Below the pieces are notes generated by a model. The model worked only from the letters and a program-made list of their open reading frames with translations. It searched no databases and had not been told where the DNA came from. Positions 1-11,249 of a DNA stretch of 64,000 bases are shown here, one piece after another. Numbering within the stretch: position 1 is the first letter of the stretch; each line of letters opens with the position of its first letter. Both the position numbers and the translations under genes were made by a program. The stretch covers positions 823,587,003-823,651,002 of the forward strand of contig CM062819.1 in assembly GCA_031772625.1 (NCBI GenBank), written 5' to 3'. The stretch is from Pinus tabuliformis. Lineage: Eukaryota; Streptophyta; Pinopsida; Pinales; Pinaceae.

Positions 1-327
1 AATGTTTCTTGGAGAGCCAAAATTCTTATTACTTAGTTAAGGACTAATTCTCATCAACTCCGTTGCGGAACGGGGCACTGGAAAAGGCCAAAATAAGTGT
101 GGGATGAAAGAGTATGTAATTTTTGTCCTTTCGGAAAAGCAGAAACAGAAAAGCATTTCATTTTAGAATGCGGGGCCTTCAAAGACAATAGAGAAAGTTA
201 TACAGATATTTTAGAAACTAACTCTTGGGATAATCTATTCAGTGAGGGGTTTGTCGAGAAGTTGGGAGAGTTTATTATGAGGCTTCACAAGAAAAGGGTT
301 GAATACAACAGTCAGATGAAGAAGTGA
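1..327 (+). pseudogene. LINE-type ORF2 C-terminal fragment
   Basis: One reading frame runs from the window edge to a TGA at 325-327, broken by TAG at 34-36 and TAA at 94-96. It contains a C-x2-C-x9-H-x4-C zinc-knuckle pattern (VCNFC...KHFILEC) followed by a charged tail ending LHKKRVEYNSQMKK. A knuckle of this kind near the C-terminus is typical of non-LTR retrotransposon ORF2 proteins, downstream of the reverse transcriptase. Only the last part lies in the window; any RT domain would be to the left. The two in-frame stops show it is dead. A second, inverted copy of the same segment lies at about 5165-5490. Family assignment within LINEs is uncertain; that it is a retroelement remnant is likely. 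Confidence 0.55.
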
Positions 328-979
328 TATGTCCCATAGGCTATCTTTAGCTTCGTGGACGTTAAAATAATTTCTTTATTTCTTTCCCCTCTCATGGTTT
401 CTCATGGTTCATGTTAAGACTCCACCTCTTCATTAATTGTTATTAAAATATAATTACAATTGTTCCAAGACTTTTAACCAGTTTACATTTACATGCCTAT
501 ACACGCATCATTAACATAATTAATTACACTTACAATATTTGTGGGTGACTAAGAGCTAGGGTGTTACATCCACATAAACCTCTTATCATGTTTAATATTG
601 TATTTTATATTTCTTGTCTCCTTGTCTTTCTCCAACTCATTTTTATGCCATGTGTAGATGTACTTACTCACTCACCTCTTTTAGATTCACTTCCCGTACC
701 TCATTTTACTTTTCGTATATTTTCATCTTTAACTCATAGTTTATTTATTTATTTTTAATTAATTAATTAATTAATTTACTATTATTATTATTTTTCGGTC
801 AAAAAACATGCAATATATTATCATAGCATAAGTGTAAACAAAATACATCACCACTGCAACAAGTGTCATAGGCTTAAAAGCTAGGACAGGCCTTGCTTTG
901 AACAGTAAGAAACCTGAAGAGAAGCCAAGACAGTCAGTGTCATTGGTTATTGCCGGCACAAAAGGAGTAGAAATACACA
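328..979. other. AT-rich non-coding stretch with TAAT microsatellite
   Basis: No supported gene. It contains a (TTAA/TAAT) simple repeat at about 754-777 followed by a short TAT-rich tract. The short ORFs here show no domain or biased composition. Confidence 0.5.
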
Positions 980-1265
980 TTAAGGAGGGAGGTTAGAGGG
1001 GAACGTAGGAGGATCAACAAGGAACGCAACCCGCTCGTGCGTGTGATAGTCTATGTGTTCCACTCAAGTCTCCAGTGCACGAAGATGGTCCTTTGTGTGC
1101 TGGAGTTGCCGCCAAAGGCCTTCTACAGAGTCCATGATCTCATTCTACATATGTTGGAGGTCATTGATATAAGCAACCAATTCATTCATGTCATCATACC
1201 TCTGTTCCCTCAGTGTTTCCATGTTGAGCTGGATGTTGTTCAGCTGGGTCGCGATGGACTCCAAG
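980..1265 (-). pseudogene. gag-like coiled-coil relic
   Basis: On the minus strand a frame reads from about 1265 down to a TAA at 980-982, with one internal TAG and one internal TGA. It encodes a heptad-rich stretch (for example ESIATQLNNIQLNMETLREQ) followed by more coiled coil and a Pro-rich end (DPPTFPSNLPP). In an adjacent frame just upstream is a Ser/Arg/Asp-rich segment (SDSESIESRHSDADIAMS), suggesting one frameshift. Early coiled coils of this sort occur in gag proteins of plant Ty3/gypsy elements, and a primer-binding-site-like sequence lies upstream at 2096-2110. This supports, but does not prove, a gag origin. No zinc knuckle is visible. Confidence 0.4.
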
Positions 1266-2095
1266 GTGACCGAGCTTCGACGTGGCCCGGGGAGCGACCT
1301 GGGGACATGGCTATGTCCGCATCAGAATGGCGGCTCTCGATCGACTCAGAGTCCGAGCTAGGCTCTCCATGCTACTAGTGTTCGTCCATCCGTGGGCTGG
1401 CACCCCCCCTTCGGGCACGTCCTCATTGTCGAGGCATACAACCAACACCACCACCATCAGTCGCACCGCCACAGGGAGAGTGTTGTCTGCCCTGAGAAAC
1501 ACACCACACAATTCTAAATTGAATAGACCAAAATGAAATTCCACTTACAGTACCAGAGCCGAAGAGCCCTAAGTGCCAAACACTAGCACTGTAACCACAA
1601 CCTGCAAGGAAGTAGGGAGGCATGCCACTGGTCCCGGGGTTCTACGAACCGCTCCAGAACTGGCACCAAAAGTCGTTCCCCCCAACAAACTAACACTCTA
1701 GTGGAGCTTCCGCAAGCCAAAGATATAGCCAAACCGAAGAGAGCTTTGTGTTTGCTCCCCACCCACACTCTCTAGCCCCGGAGTGAAATAAGCTTTCACG
1801 TCGGACAGAGAACTCTTCCCCTGGATCCCATGGCCAAGCTTTCTGTAGGTGCCAATTCTTCTCCCAACCACATTTGACGTTCTCGCCTTGTTTTGTTGCC
1901 CCAAGCCACAACCTGAGCCAGGACACAAACAACTTGCAACTCTTCCTCTCCCAACACTCTCTCCTCGTCGCCAAACGCCTTGCTAATGACCACCCTCTTG
2001 TCCCTGTATTGCATTAAGTATTGCTCACGAGGAGCGGGTATGAGTCTCAATGACCCTTCAATTCCATCGTGTGGCGCGTGGAGGCCCCTTTGGCT
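1266..2095 (-). other. GC-richer decayed leader/gag region of the same relic
   Basis: This stretch is clearly richer in G and C than its flanks. Several overlapping minus-strand open frames occur, none with a recognisable domain. It lies between the primer-binding-site-like sequence and the coiled-coil relic, so it probably represents the leader and N-terminal gag of a dead minus-strand LTR retrotransposon. Confidence 0.3.
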
Positions 2096-2110
2096 CCATG
2101 ATCTGATACG
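2096..2110 (-). other. possible tRNA-iMet primer-binding site
   Basis: The minus strand reads CGTATCAGATCATGG, close to the plant initiator-tRNA-Met primer-binding sequence TGGTATCAGAGC. Several mismatches make the call tentative. Its position upstream of the gag-like relic is right for a minus-strand element whose 5' LTR would lie to the right. Confidence 0.3.
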
Positions 2111-2162
2111 TTGCCAACTGACCCTCACCATAATCACCCCATCGAAGATTAACTCATAACCT

Positions 2163-2398
2163 AAAAAAAACTATATATAAACTTACTAAATCTTTAAAAA
2201 AATATATGAAATAAGAAAGATTAAAAAACTATATATAAACTTACTCTCCGTTAAATATAAATATATGAAATTGGAAAAATTTATGATAAAAATAAATTTG
2301 ATGTGTCACCTTATTCTCCTTTTTACCTTATATATATGAAATAAGAAAGAATTATGATAAAAAAAAGTTTGATGTGCCACCTTATTCTCCTTTTTACT
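2163..2398. repeat. degenerate tandem repeats
   Basis: The phrase ACTATATATAAACTTACT occurs twice about 61 bp apart (near 2170 and 2231). A block of about 70 bp containing CACCTTATTCTCCTTTTTAC occurs at 2263-2328 and again at 2333-2398. These are local tandem duplications in AT-rich DNA. Confidence 0.6.
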
Positions 2399-3404
2399 CA
2401 ACCCTAAAACGTACCATTTTCAAACTCTTTTATTTTATCCGTAGGTATATCGATTCTTTTCAAAACACCACACTTTTTCTTTATGCAGAAAATGAACCGA
2501 AACTCTACCTTCCTGAAAGCACGATGAGTTACCAAAGTACTAAAAAGATGCACTTCGACTCGTTAAAAGGATAGATGATAAGTAGAGTTGGTTTTTTTTT
2601 TTTTTTTTTTCTCCCTGGAAATTTAACCCACTGATCCGGGATCATCACTTTTTTAACCATTTTATTTGGCTTCTAATTGGGTGGGATTAATTGATGATTT
2701 AAGAAATCATAATTTAAAGATATTTAGGTAGTTAAAATCACTTAAAGATTCCATTTAAGTTAGATTACAACCATTTATATTTATCACTTGATTTGTATGG
2801 ACGAAATTTCAAATCAAGATTTTTTTTTATGGCAAAGTATTTAAACAAAACATCTCATTTAATTAATTTATTTTCTAAAGCTTTATATTATCATTATTTA
2901 CATATGTACAACGATCTTCTTACAAATTGTGTCACACTGACAACAACCAATATAGTCAACATTCTCTAAAAAGTTACCATAAATATTAGATTAAAAAAAA
3001 AGGGGACCTCACATAAGAAGCTTTATATTATAATTATCATTATTGCTCTATCCCAACCACCAATATTAGATTACTAATAATGATTTGCAAGAAATAATTC
3101 AATATTAAAAAATAATAATAAATAAAAATATATCCCATACAATTCCATTTTTATTTTATAATATTTTAATCAAGCCATCTAATATCATCATATTTAAATA
3201 TGATTTTTATTTTTAAAAACTTTAATCAAATAATTTAATATCATCTAATATTATCATCTTTAAATATGAATTTTATTTTTAAGAATTTTAATCAAATAAT
3301 TTAATATCATAGTTAAATAATGTATTTATCTAATTATATATTATGTATTTTTATTAATAAAATTTTATAATATTTTTTGAGGTCCATATAATAGATGGTG
3401 ATGG
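2399..3404. other. AT-rich non-coding stretch
   Basis: No supported gene. It holds a poly-T run at about 2591-2611 and short dispersed repeats such as TAATATCATC and AATCAAATAATTTAATATCA in the 3170-3310 part. Confidence 0.5.
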
Positions 3405-3560
3405 AGTGTATTGTTAAGGCACTTTGTGATGTGAAAGTTACTAATTCGAAATTCCGTGAGTAAAAATCTAGCCATATTAAGGGTTAGCGTGACCCAAGCC
3501 GGGTGCGATCCCATTGTGATTTTAACGGCTTAGATGCCCTTGAGTTAAAAATTTTCAAGC
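3405..3560 (+). mobile_element. possible tRNA-derived SINE fragment
   Basis: A tract beginning TTGTTAAGGCACTTTGTGAT and continuing to AATTCGAAATTCCGTGAG at about 3441-3458 resembles a degraded RNA polymerase III promoter: an A-box-like block followed by a B box (consensus GGTTCGANNCC). It stands out from the AT-rich flanks. No poly-A tail or target duplication could be defined, so this is weak. Confidence 0.25.
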
Positions 3561-3814
3561 CAAAGATTAAATGTGCAATCATCTCAAGACTCACACCATT
3601 TAACAAACAAAAAAATAAATTACAATATTAACAAAAATATAGTCCAATTTATTAAAAATATATAACAATACAATCTCATTAGTTAAAAAATATAATAAAT
3701 AAAATGTGTTTCATATAATTTAGTTTTTTTTAGAAAGAAAAAGCTGAATATATCATATTGAGATACTATAAAAGTCCAGATTTTACAAAAAATAGCTGAA
3801 GAGCTGATAGGTCT

Positions 3815-3913
3815 TGATTTTTAACACATGGACTCATGAAAAAAGCATAGCAAGAAAGACAATTGATCTTTAACACATGGACTCATGAAAAAAGCATAGC
3901 AAGAAAGACAATT
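3815..3913. repeat. 49-bp tandem duplication
   Basis: Two nearly identical copies of a segment containing AACACATGGACTCATGAAAA start near 3815 and 3864. The copies differ by about one base, so the duplication is recent. Confidence 0.85.
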
Positions 3914-5164
3914 CCCCCACGAGGGAAGGAAGAGCAGAAACATAATAACAGATATAAACAAAAGATCAAAGATGGATACAACATAAGTCATATTCTATGT
4001 GCATCAAAGGTCATGAGCATAAATGAGACTAGATCACATGCCATAGACCATAGTTATATGTCTAGAGCACCAGAAAAACTAGCCTTAGAGAATCCCACAG
4101 CAAGGCTTTCTTGATTTGTCTTATTATCTCCCATTTCCACGGGAATGACCAAAGATCTAGCCAAAGTTTTTTTTTTGAACCTCAGATGGTATAAATATCT
4201 CTTCTTTCTACACCCCCTTCAGGAACATACAACTAGATGCATTGTTAGTTGTGAGACTTTGATAGTCGGTCACTGGCCAATTCACCTCCCTCACTCAAAA
4301 TCCTTTAATATTTTTAAAAATATTGCTAATTTTTTCTATCTTACTCACTTTTTTTAAGAAAAATATTAATCACTACAGCTTATTTCTTGCTTCATATTAC
4401 TTTCAATATTTTCTAAAAACTCCTTGCACTCCCGCATTGAATTTATTAAATTCATATTAATGATAATTTTTTTCAATTTCATTAACTTACTTTTATAATT
4501 ATCTATCGGATATTATTAAAATTATATTACCTTATTTTATCTTTTATAATTTAGTTAACTAACGCATCATCTTTAAGTAAAATAATTTAATTTAAAAATA
4601 AATATTCTTCAAAGTGGAATTTAATTTAATTTTAAAATTAAATATTCTTCAAACTGGAATTTAATTAATTTTAAAATTAAATATTCTTCGAATTGGAATT
4701 TAATAATTAAATTACAATTTGAACTTTATAGATGTCAAAGTTCATCTCTAGACCGACACCTTAAAGAGAACATTTCCTCACACCTAAAAACCACTTTTGT
4801 AGGGGGAGCACCACTCCAAAAGGGCAGAATGGACCAAAAAAATTGAAAAAGTAATCACTTCGAAAGAATGAGAATATGAGGGACATTTATTGCCAATAAA
4901 AAAGGCATGTCCATGTACTTATAAAAGAAAAGAAAAGATAAGATAGACACATATATTCTATATTATCTAGAATCATTCTTATATCACAAGCAATATTTAA
5001 ATGAAGTTGTTAAGTATAATTTACAAATTTAGAGTTAAAGTAGGAGTTATATCATTTTTTTATAAATATAATAAGGATTATTTGGATTAAAAAAAGAAAA
5101 AAATAAAATCATTTGAACGTTTATGAGATTAAAAATAGTTTATAGGACAGATTGCTTTTTTATA
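3914..5164. other. AT-rich non-coding stretch
   Basis: No supported gene. It contains a poly-T run near 4168-4176 and the 40-bp tandem repeat annotated separately. Confidence 0.5.
4583..4710. repeat. 40-bp tandem repeat, about three copies
   Basis: The phrase AAATATTCTTC followed by A/G-A-rich sequence and TGGAATTTAAT recurs at about 4600, 4640 and 4679, giving a period of 39-40 bp. It is non-coding. Confidence 0.75.
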
Positions 5165-5490
5165 TGGTTGGACTCTTTCAGTGTGAAGCCTCACAATAAA
5201 TGCTCACAGTTTCTAGACAAACCCTTCTCTAAATAAATTATCCCAAGAGCTAGCTACCAGAATATCTACATAACTTTCCTATTGTCTTTGAAGACATCAC
5301 GTTCTAAAATGAAATGCTTTTTTGTTTCCACTTTTCCGGAAGAACAAAAATACATACTCTTTCCTTCCACACTTTTTTTGGCCTTTTCCAGTGCCCTATT
5401 TCACAACGCAGTTGATGGGAATTAGTCCTTAACTCAGTAAAAAGAATTTTGGTTTTCCAAGAAATATTGGCCTCTATGTACGCTTTTTGT
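5165..5490 (-). pseudogene. LINE-type ORF2 C-terminal fragment, inverted copy
   Basis: The minus strand encodes NISWKTKILFTELRTNSHQL and then GHWKRPKKVWKERVC, matching the same segment at 1-130 on the plus strand. After the first cysteine the frame shifts, but the knuckle region can still be followed in another frame (KKHFILE). Further stops occur in the C-terminal part. It is a second, independently decayed copy of the same LINE end, in opposite orientation. It has no intact ORF. Confidence 0.5.
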
Positions 5491-7170
5491 TGATGATTAT
5501 GAGTGGAATTAAAGTAAATATTGTAATCTAGAGAAATTGGCAATTAGGTCAGTCTCATACTCGCGTGACATAGATCAATTTTGGCCACTATCACTATATT
5601 TTTGGGGGCCTACGACCTGTCCTCCTCTCTGTAAACCGGGTGACGACCGAGATTTAAACCTTGGATTTATGGATTTATACAATTTCACATCACTAATTGA
5701 GCTACTCTTAAAACTAATATATAATTATTTTATTTAAAAAATTAAATATCTTTTTAAAAGTAATTAAATTGGAAAAGTAAATTTATATAAATCAAAACAT
5801 AATAATATTGTTTTTATTTTCCCTTTCATTCCAATACTTGGTAAAAGTAGAGTTAAAACAATAATGGACCAAGTAGAGTTAAAACAATAATGGGTGATTA
5901 ATTACACACTGTTATAATTTTATTATGATTTGAATTTTTAAAAAATGGCGTGAGTACATTTTTATATTTGGTTGAATATTGCTCGGTATTAAGATAAAAT
6001 TGAATAGAAATATTTTATTATTATTATTATTTTTTAAATTGAATAGAAATATTTTTGTTGAGTTGAGGCTTCTGTGATCTATATCAAGATTGAGAAAGTA
6101 TTTCGGGGTAAATTACATAATAGAAAAATTGTCTTGACTATGAATCACACTTGTTGATTCGAAACGGGTCGAAATTTTTTCTAAAAATATTTTTTTCTTA
6201 AAATTATGGTGACTAAGCTCTTACAAGTAATTGTTAAATAATAATTGTTAAATAAAATTGTATAATTATAATAATGTTTTATTTCTTTCTTATAAGGGGA
6301 TGGATAATCAATATTTAATATAATTAAATTATTATTTTTTAACTTATTTTAATTATAAAAATAAATTGAATAAATTATTCTATTAATGATTTATTTTCTT
6401 ATTTCATAGATAATAAGTAAGAGTTTATTTATTTGTTTAATAAATAATAGGTAAATAAGAGTTTCCATGTGGGACAATGAAATATGAAATGTTATCTAGA
6501 CCAAATTTAAATTAAGGAAATGTCAATTATATGAAGGATTGAGATAACTATACACTTTGATTTGTTAAAGGGGTAAATTATCAAGTTGTTTTATTTAAGT
6601 ATTTTTAATACAATATTATCAAGAAAAATGTTTTTGTTTTTTTAACATTTTGAAATGTCTTTCCTAATTAAGAGATATGAATGTCATGTTTATTAACATG
6701 ATATAAATTGTCTTTCTCAAACTTTATTGTGCATTTGTTGGGCTATTAGTATTTTTAAAATTAGATATAGTCTATTTTTAAATTCATAATGTTGAAGTTT
6801 GTGCAATCTGCCTTTGTGTCGCTAGATCTTGTGTTGTTGCCCTGCGCTATGGATCTAGATGTTGGAATAGACCATCGTCTTCATCTAGATGTAGAGGCTT
6901 TGGCCTTTCACACTCTCATTGTAGCCCTTGGGAAATCCACAAAGTGGCAACCTTCCCATTTTGTCTAAAAATTGGACAACTTTCCAAAGGTTCCTCTTCA
7001 AGGTTCTACCTATTATCATATCACTCTTGCTCTAATTGAATGAGGTTTGATTGGCCAATTTACACAAACCTAACCTTCATCCAAATTTATGGCCAATTGG
7101 GTTAGAAAAAATTGGTAGGTTTCAATAAAAGGCAACCTCACACATTATTGTATCATAAGAAATTTTAGGA
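5491..7170. other. AT-rich non-coding stretch
   Basis: No supported gene. A roughly 28-bp tandem duplication containing AAGTAGAGTTAAAACAATAA lies at about 5843-5895, and (TTA)n runs occur near 6013-6033. The last 370 bp are less AT-rich but show no coding signature. Confidence 0.5.
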
Positions 7171-7392
7171 TATAACAACCCTAGTCAACAATTGTTATGA
7201 AACCAACTCACAAAAAGATAGAAAAGAAAGACCAACGCATTAGAAATCAGCCTCTTCGAGGGGACAACCTCCTTTACATTACACAAATGAACAATTCTTG
7301 GATGATACAAATGACAATACCTCCTTTCTATATATAAGAGTCTAAGGGGTCATAATATAATCAGAGCCGACATATCAATAATAATGTAAGGG

Positions 7393-7545
7393 CACAACAA
7401 TAACAATAGTGGGCTTCTATGGGGCACAATAATAATAATATGGGGACTACATGGATACAACAATAACAATAATGGGCTTCTATGGAGCACAATAATAATA
7501 ATATGGGGACTATATGGACACAACAATATAATAAGGGGGTTGCAC
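7393..7545. repeat. 63-bp minisatellite
   Basis: ACAACAATAACAAT followed by GGGCTTCTATGG and ATATGGGGACTA recurs at 7393, 7456 and partly 7519, a 63-bp period with about 2.5 copies. It lies inside the older LTR. Confidence 0.8.
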
Positions 7546-8294
7546 TAATAACAATAAGTAGTTATACTAGTAGTATAGGGACCTAAAAAGAATCCATGTA
7601 ATAAATTTAATAAAGGCAAAATAATAACCAATGTCATGGGACACGTATTCCAAGCTGGATGTTGGGAAAAAACATAGTGATGGGGATCATTTGTGATTAA
7701 TTAATGGCTATGGAAATTGGCGAAGGTTTTGGAAAGGCAAAGTGGCATTTTATTTATGAAAATAATGGAAAATAGGAGAAAAGGAAGGTAAAAGGTCACA
7801 GGTTGCATGTGAGGAGGAAAATGAAGGAAAATGAAGGAAAAATGAAGAAAATAGAGGTATCATTGATAAAAAGGTTCATGAGGACCAATTCACAAACTTT
7901 TATCAGTGTGATAAGTTTTTTGTCAGTTTTAGCTTGGAGATCTCTTTTCTATTTCTCTCTCTCATACTCTTGGACACTTAGAGTTTTCTTAGAGCACTCT
8001 TGGAGGAGAGTGGCATACTCGGGATTTGGAGCAAGGAGGCAAAGGAAAAGCAGGAAAGTGCAAGAGGACATCGGGATCAACAACTACAACAGGTTTTGCT
8101 TGTAGGTATCGAGTTGTATGTATGATTCCCTTGCTAGTTTTGGCATGCATGTAGTTTCATGGTTATGATATGTCATTGGCATGGAGGTTTTCGTGGATTG
8201 ACAATGGTTTTTCCTAGCCTTGACATTTTGAGGATATCCATGGTGTTGTGGTGTTCATGGAGCCTTGGTTGGAAAAACGCTATGGAATCCCTAT

Positions 8295-8560
8295 AACAAA
8301 TTGGGTTGAGTTACTAGTCTTGGAAGCGTTGATTGGACAAACGCTTTGAAGCCCTTGGTGGGCTGAGTTACTACTCTTGGAAGCCCTATAACAAATTGGG
8401 TTGAGTTACTAGTCTTGGAAGCCTTGGTTGGAAAAATGCTTTGAAGCCCTTGGTGGGTTGAGTTACTACTCCTGGAAGCCCTGGTTAGACAAACACTCTG
8501 GAGCCCAACAATAGTTGTGGGTTGAGTTACTAGTCCTAGAAGCCTTGGTTGGAAAAAATG
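8295..8560. repeat. minisatellite, five copies of about 41-63 bp
   Basis: GGTTGAGTTACTAGTCTTGG or close variants start near 8303, 8358, 8399, 8455 and 8518, each followed by a GAAGCC...TTGG segment. Copy length varies (about 41-63 bp). The array is inside the older LTR and is non-coding. Confidence 0.8.
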
Positions 8561-9291
8561 CTCTGGAGCCCCAGACAAATTAGGTAGAGATCAATATGGT
8601 GATGGTTAGTGATGTCCGACTGTGAGGTGGAACAACTGGTGGAGGGTTGAGGCGGTTTAGCCTCTGGAAGCCTTGGTTTTAGTTTTGTTTGATTTGTTTA
8701 ATGAGATCTCACATTCATGCTTGGAATACGGCGCGAGGATGATTGATTGGAAGGGAGATTTGGTTTAGCCCAATCTATGGTCGGGTGGTACGTGGAAGTC
8801 CCTGACTTGGTTGGATTTGCATATGTTAATAAGAGCTCCTTTTCCTTTGGTATATCATGAGTAAATGTGCTTGTCATTATGTGGCTTAAATAGTTGTTTA
8901 ATCATTGATATTTCTATGGTTATTTGTTGGTTATGAGCATGTTTTATGACAATCTTGATGAATGGATCTCATCATGTTTTGGTTAGTAGATGAAATAATA
9001 ATGAATGAATGACCTAATAGATAACAATGCAGTTATTGGAGGGAGATATCAATCCTCCATGAAGATTCTCATATTAGTATGAGATCCCTATGTCCATATT
9101 TGTTGTTATGACTTGTATATTTCATGTTTATGATCAAGCCCTAGTTCAAGTATTGTATTAGTAGCCTTTTTTCAATGTTATTTATCAATTTTAGAAGTTT
9201 CATGAAGTTCTGGTCAGTGGCCTGAGTCTTGACCTTAAAAAACAGCACAGCATCTAGGGTAGCTGGCACAGAACTGCGTGAAAAAGGCCAT

Positions 9292-9333
9292 AGTCGCATG
9301 CATGTCTTGTTGTGGGAGCGACTGGAGGGTCTC
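9292..9333. repeat. 42-bp repeat, left copy at the insertion point
   Basis: The block AGTCGCATGCATGTCTTG...GAGCGACTGGAGGGTCTC ends exactly at the retrotransposon boundary. A similar block (AGTCGCATTCATGGCTTG...GAGCGACTGGGGGTCT) follows the element at 21708-21748. Before the insertion these were adjacent tandem copies. Each has AGTCGC and GCGACT arms that could form a hairpin. Confidence 0.75.
9329..9333. repeat. target-site duplication, left
   Basis: GTCTC directly precedes the TG of the left LTR and is repeated exactly at 21703-21707 after the terminal CA of the right LTR. Confidence 0.9.
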
Positions 9334-11189
9334 TGTTTAGTCAATTTAGTATGTCCTAAATTGCTACATAAGTTATCAATCCGGGAGTCGTAAACTGATG
9401 AAGTGTAGTGCGCTGTATGTGTTAGACAACCCTTTTCTTACCTCACTGCTTTCAGTTTTATCTTGTTTTGGGGTTTTGTTTTGTTGGTCTCCTAAAGTGG
9501 TTTAATGTAATGGAAATCCTAATCTGTTGTTAAAGCAAAAGTTTAAGAATACTTTTCAAAGATCAAGTGTGGATGTAGAGTTGAAGACAAGGCTTATCCT
9601 CTTGCTTCTTGTGATAATTTCCAAACTTTGAACTTAGGAGATCTTAAACATGTTGTCTACAAAATCAGAACTTGAATGAGAGTGTGAATATGCAGCTATA
9701 TAAACCAAACTAAAAATGAAGTACTGAAAATGAGATTACTATCTCTGCTGTTCATCCTAATTGCAAAATTGAAATCTAATAAACTGCTGCAACTTAAACC
9801 AAAAAGTAAAGAAACTGGAAACTAATGACTAGTCAATGATTTCATCCATAATCACAACATTTCGCCAATTAACTTCTAAAATGGGGTTAAGCTAAAGGCT
9901 TCGGAAATATCATCATATGGCATGAAAGAAATGACATCTAAATTATCTAATTGCACACTAATGAAAGCAAAGCCAATTACTTCATCTATAATCACAATAT
10001 TTCGCCAATTAACTTCTAAAATGGGGTTAAGCTAATGGCTCCGAAAATATCATCATATAGCATGAAAGAACTGACATCTAAACTATCTTGAACAGTGAAC
10101 AAATCTCACGAAGTAAAAGCATAAACAACTGAAATTGAAAACTGAGTTTAAGTAGAGGAAGTAAGTCTCAATAACACCACTTGATGCAAAAATTACACTA
10201 AGAAGCTCGAGCATAGCCAAAGTTAAAGACCTATTCTGAAGTGCACCTATTAGTGTTAGTAAGAAATGTGACAAGCTGCAAAGACATGTACAAGGTTAGA
10301 ATGATTAAGATCATAAGCAAAACATGAGAAATATACAATTCGAATGAGAGAAAATATACATGAAAACTATACAAAAAGAAAAGAAGGACCTCAGCTACGC
10401 AGGGGCCCTCTACACAGATTTGGACTAGCACGCTGTTACTTCAAAACATGCTCAAACAACCATGTGAAAAACTGAGTTTTGCATTATGAAACAGAGTAAT
10501 ACGTCTCTCCGTTACAGAACAACAAAATAACACTATAAAAACAATATTTAGAACATCCTATTTGCATTACAAACGCTTATATTTATAGAGAAAATGGATA
10601 ACTGTATCTTAGAGGAATTTCTTCAACGATAGACACGTGAACAGGTCAAAATCCGAGGATTCAGCCTCTCGGTTGCCATAAGCAGTAAATCTATGCAAGG
10701 TAGATGTTGGATTGCGTTATATAGATGGCTTGCAGGTGGCAAAAATGGATCCACGAGTTCAGGAACGACTTTGGGCTTCTTTTACGTGTAGGAACAGAGT
10801 TCTAGTTGGCATAGAATTCTCCGTTGACCTCCCTTTGACTGGGACCTTTCCTTCCGAATCTGGCTAGTTAAATAGGACCTCATCCACATGTGGACAATTC
10901 CTGAGCTGCCCATGTGTCTCATTCCTCCTCCTGACACCTATAACCTATAAAACAATGGAAATGGTTGCGGAATTGCCAGTTAGCTACGGAAAGTGGCTAC
11001 ATTTTGTAGCTGATAAACAAAACCTAGATCAAATAGCACACACAATGATATAATTTGAAAATCACTCAAATACACTCCTGAAATCAACATGTAACAACTT
11101 TTGATAGCTTAGGATGCGCTGACATGGGAAAATAAAAGAGAAAGGGTTTAAGAAAATGCTTGGAAGGGAGGTAGTTTTGGGGCTCAACA
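9334..11189 (-). repeat. 3' LTR of the 12.4-kb element
   Basis: The 1856-bp repeat begins TGTTTAGTCAATTTAG and ends GGGGCTCAACA on the plus strand, so it has TG...CA termini. It matches 19853-21702 along its whole length with scattered substitutions and small indels. Because the element reads on the minus strand, this left copy is the 3' LTR. Short ORFs inside it are shared with the other LTR and are not genes. Confidence 0.93.
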
Positions 11190-11200
11190 TACCCCCACTG
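11190..11200 (-). other. polypurine tract
   Basis: The minus strand reads CAGTGGGGGTA immediately upstream of the 3' LTR start (TGTTGAGCC). This is the expected site and composition for plus-strand DNA priming. Confidence 0.75.
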
Positions 11201-11249
11201 TGAAGATGTTGCATGTCCTCATGCAACCAAAATTGTAACTATCCTCCCT

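Larger units (their letters stand above)
7171..9333 (+). mobile_element. older LTR, left part (interrupted)
   Basis: The tract starts TATAACAACCCTAG at 7171. The matching end, AGGGTGTTATA, is at 21960-21970, directly before a tRNA-iMet-type primer-binding site. The two termini are inverted complements apart from one extra base. This identifies a plus-strand LTR of about 2430 bp cut in two by the 12.4-kb insertion at 9334-21702. The LTR contains two minisatellites (7393-7545 and 8295-8560). The open frame at 7803-8105 inside it has no recognisable domain and is probably fortuitous. The class is probably Ty3/gypsy from the primer site and termini, but no pol belonging to it is visible. Confidence 0.6.

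Noticed and set aside
7803..8105. 100-codon plus-strand ORF
   Set aside because: It lies within the older LTR, has no known domain, and ends in ordinary LTR sequence.
9334..11189. Short ORFs in the LTR (for example 10083-10431)
   Set aside because: The same frames recur in the other LTR as shared non-coding sequence and have no domains.
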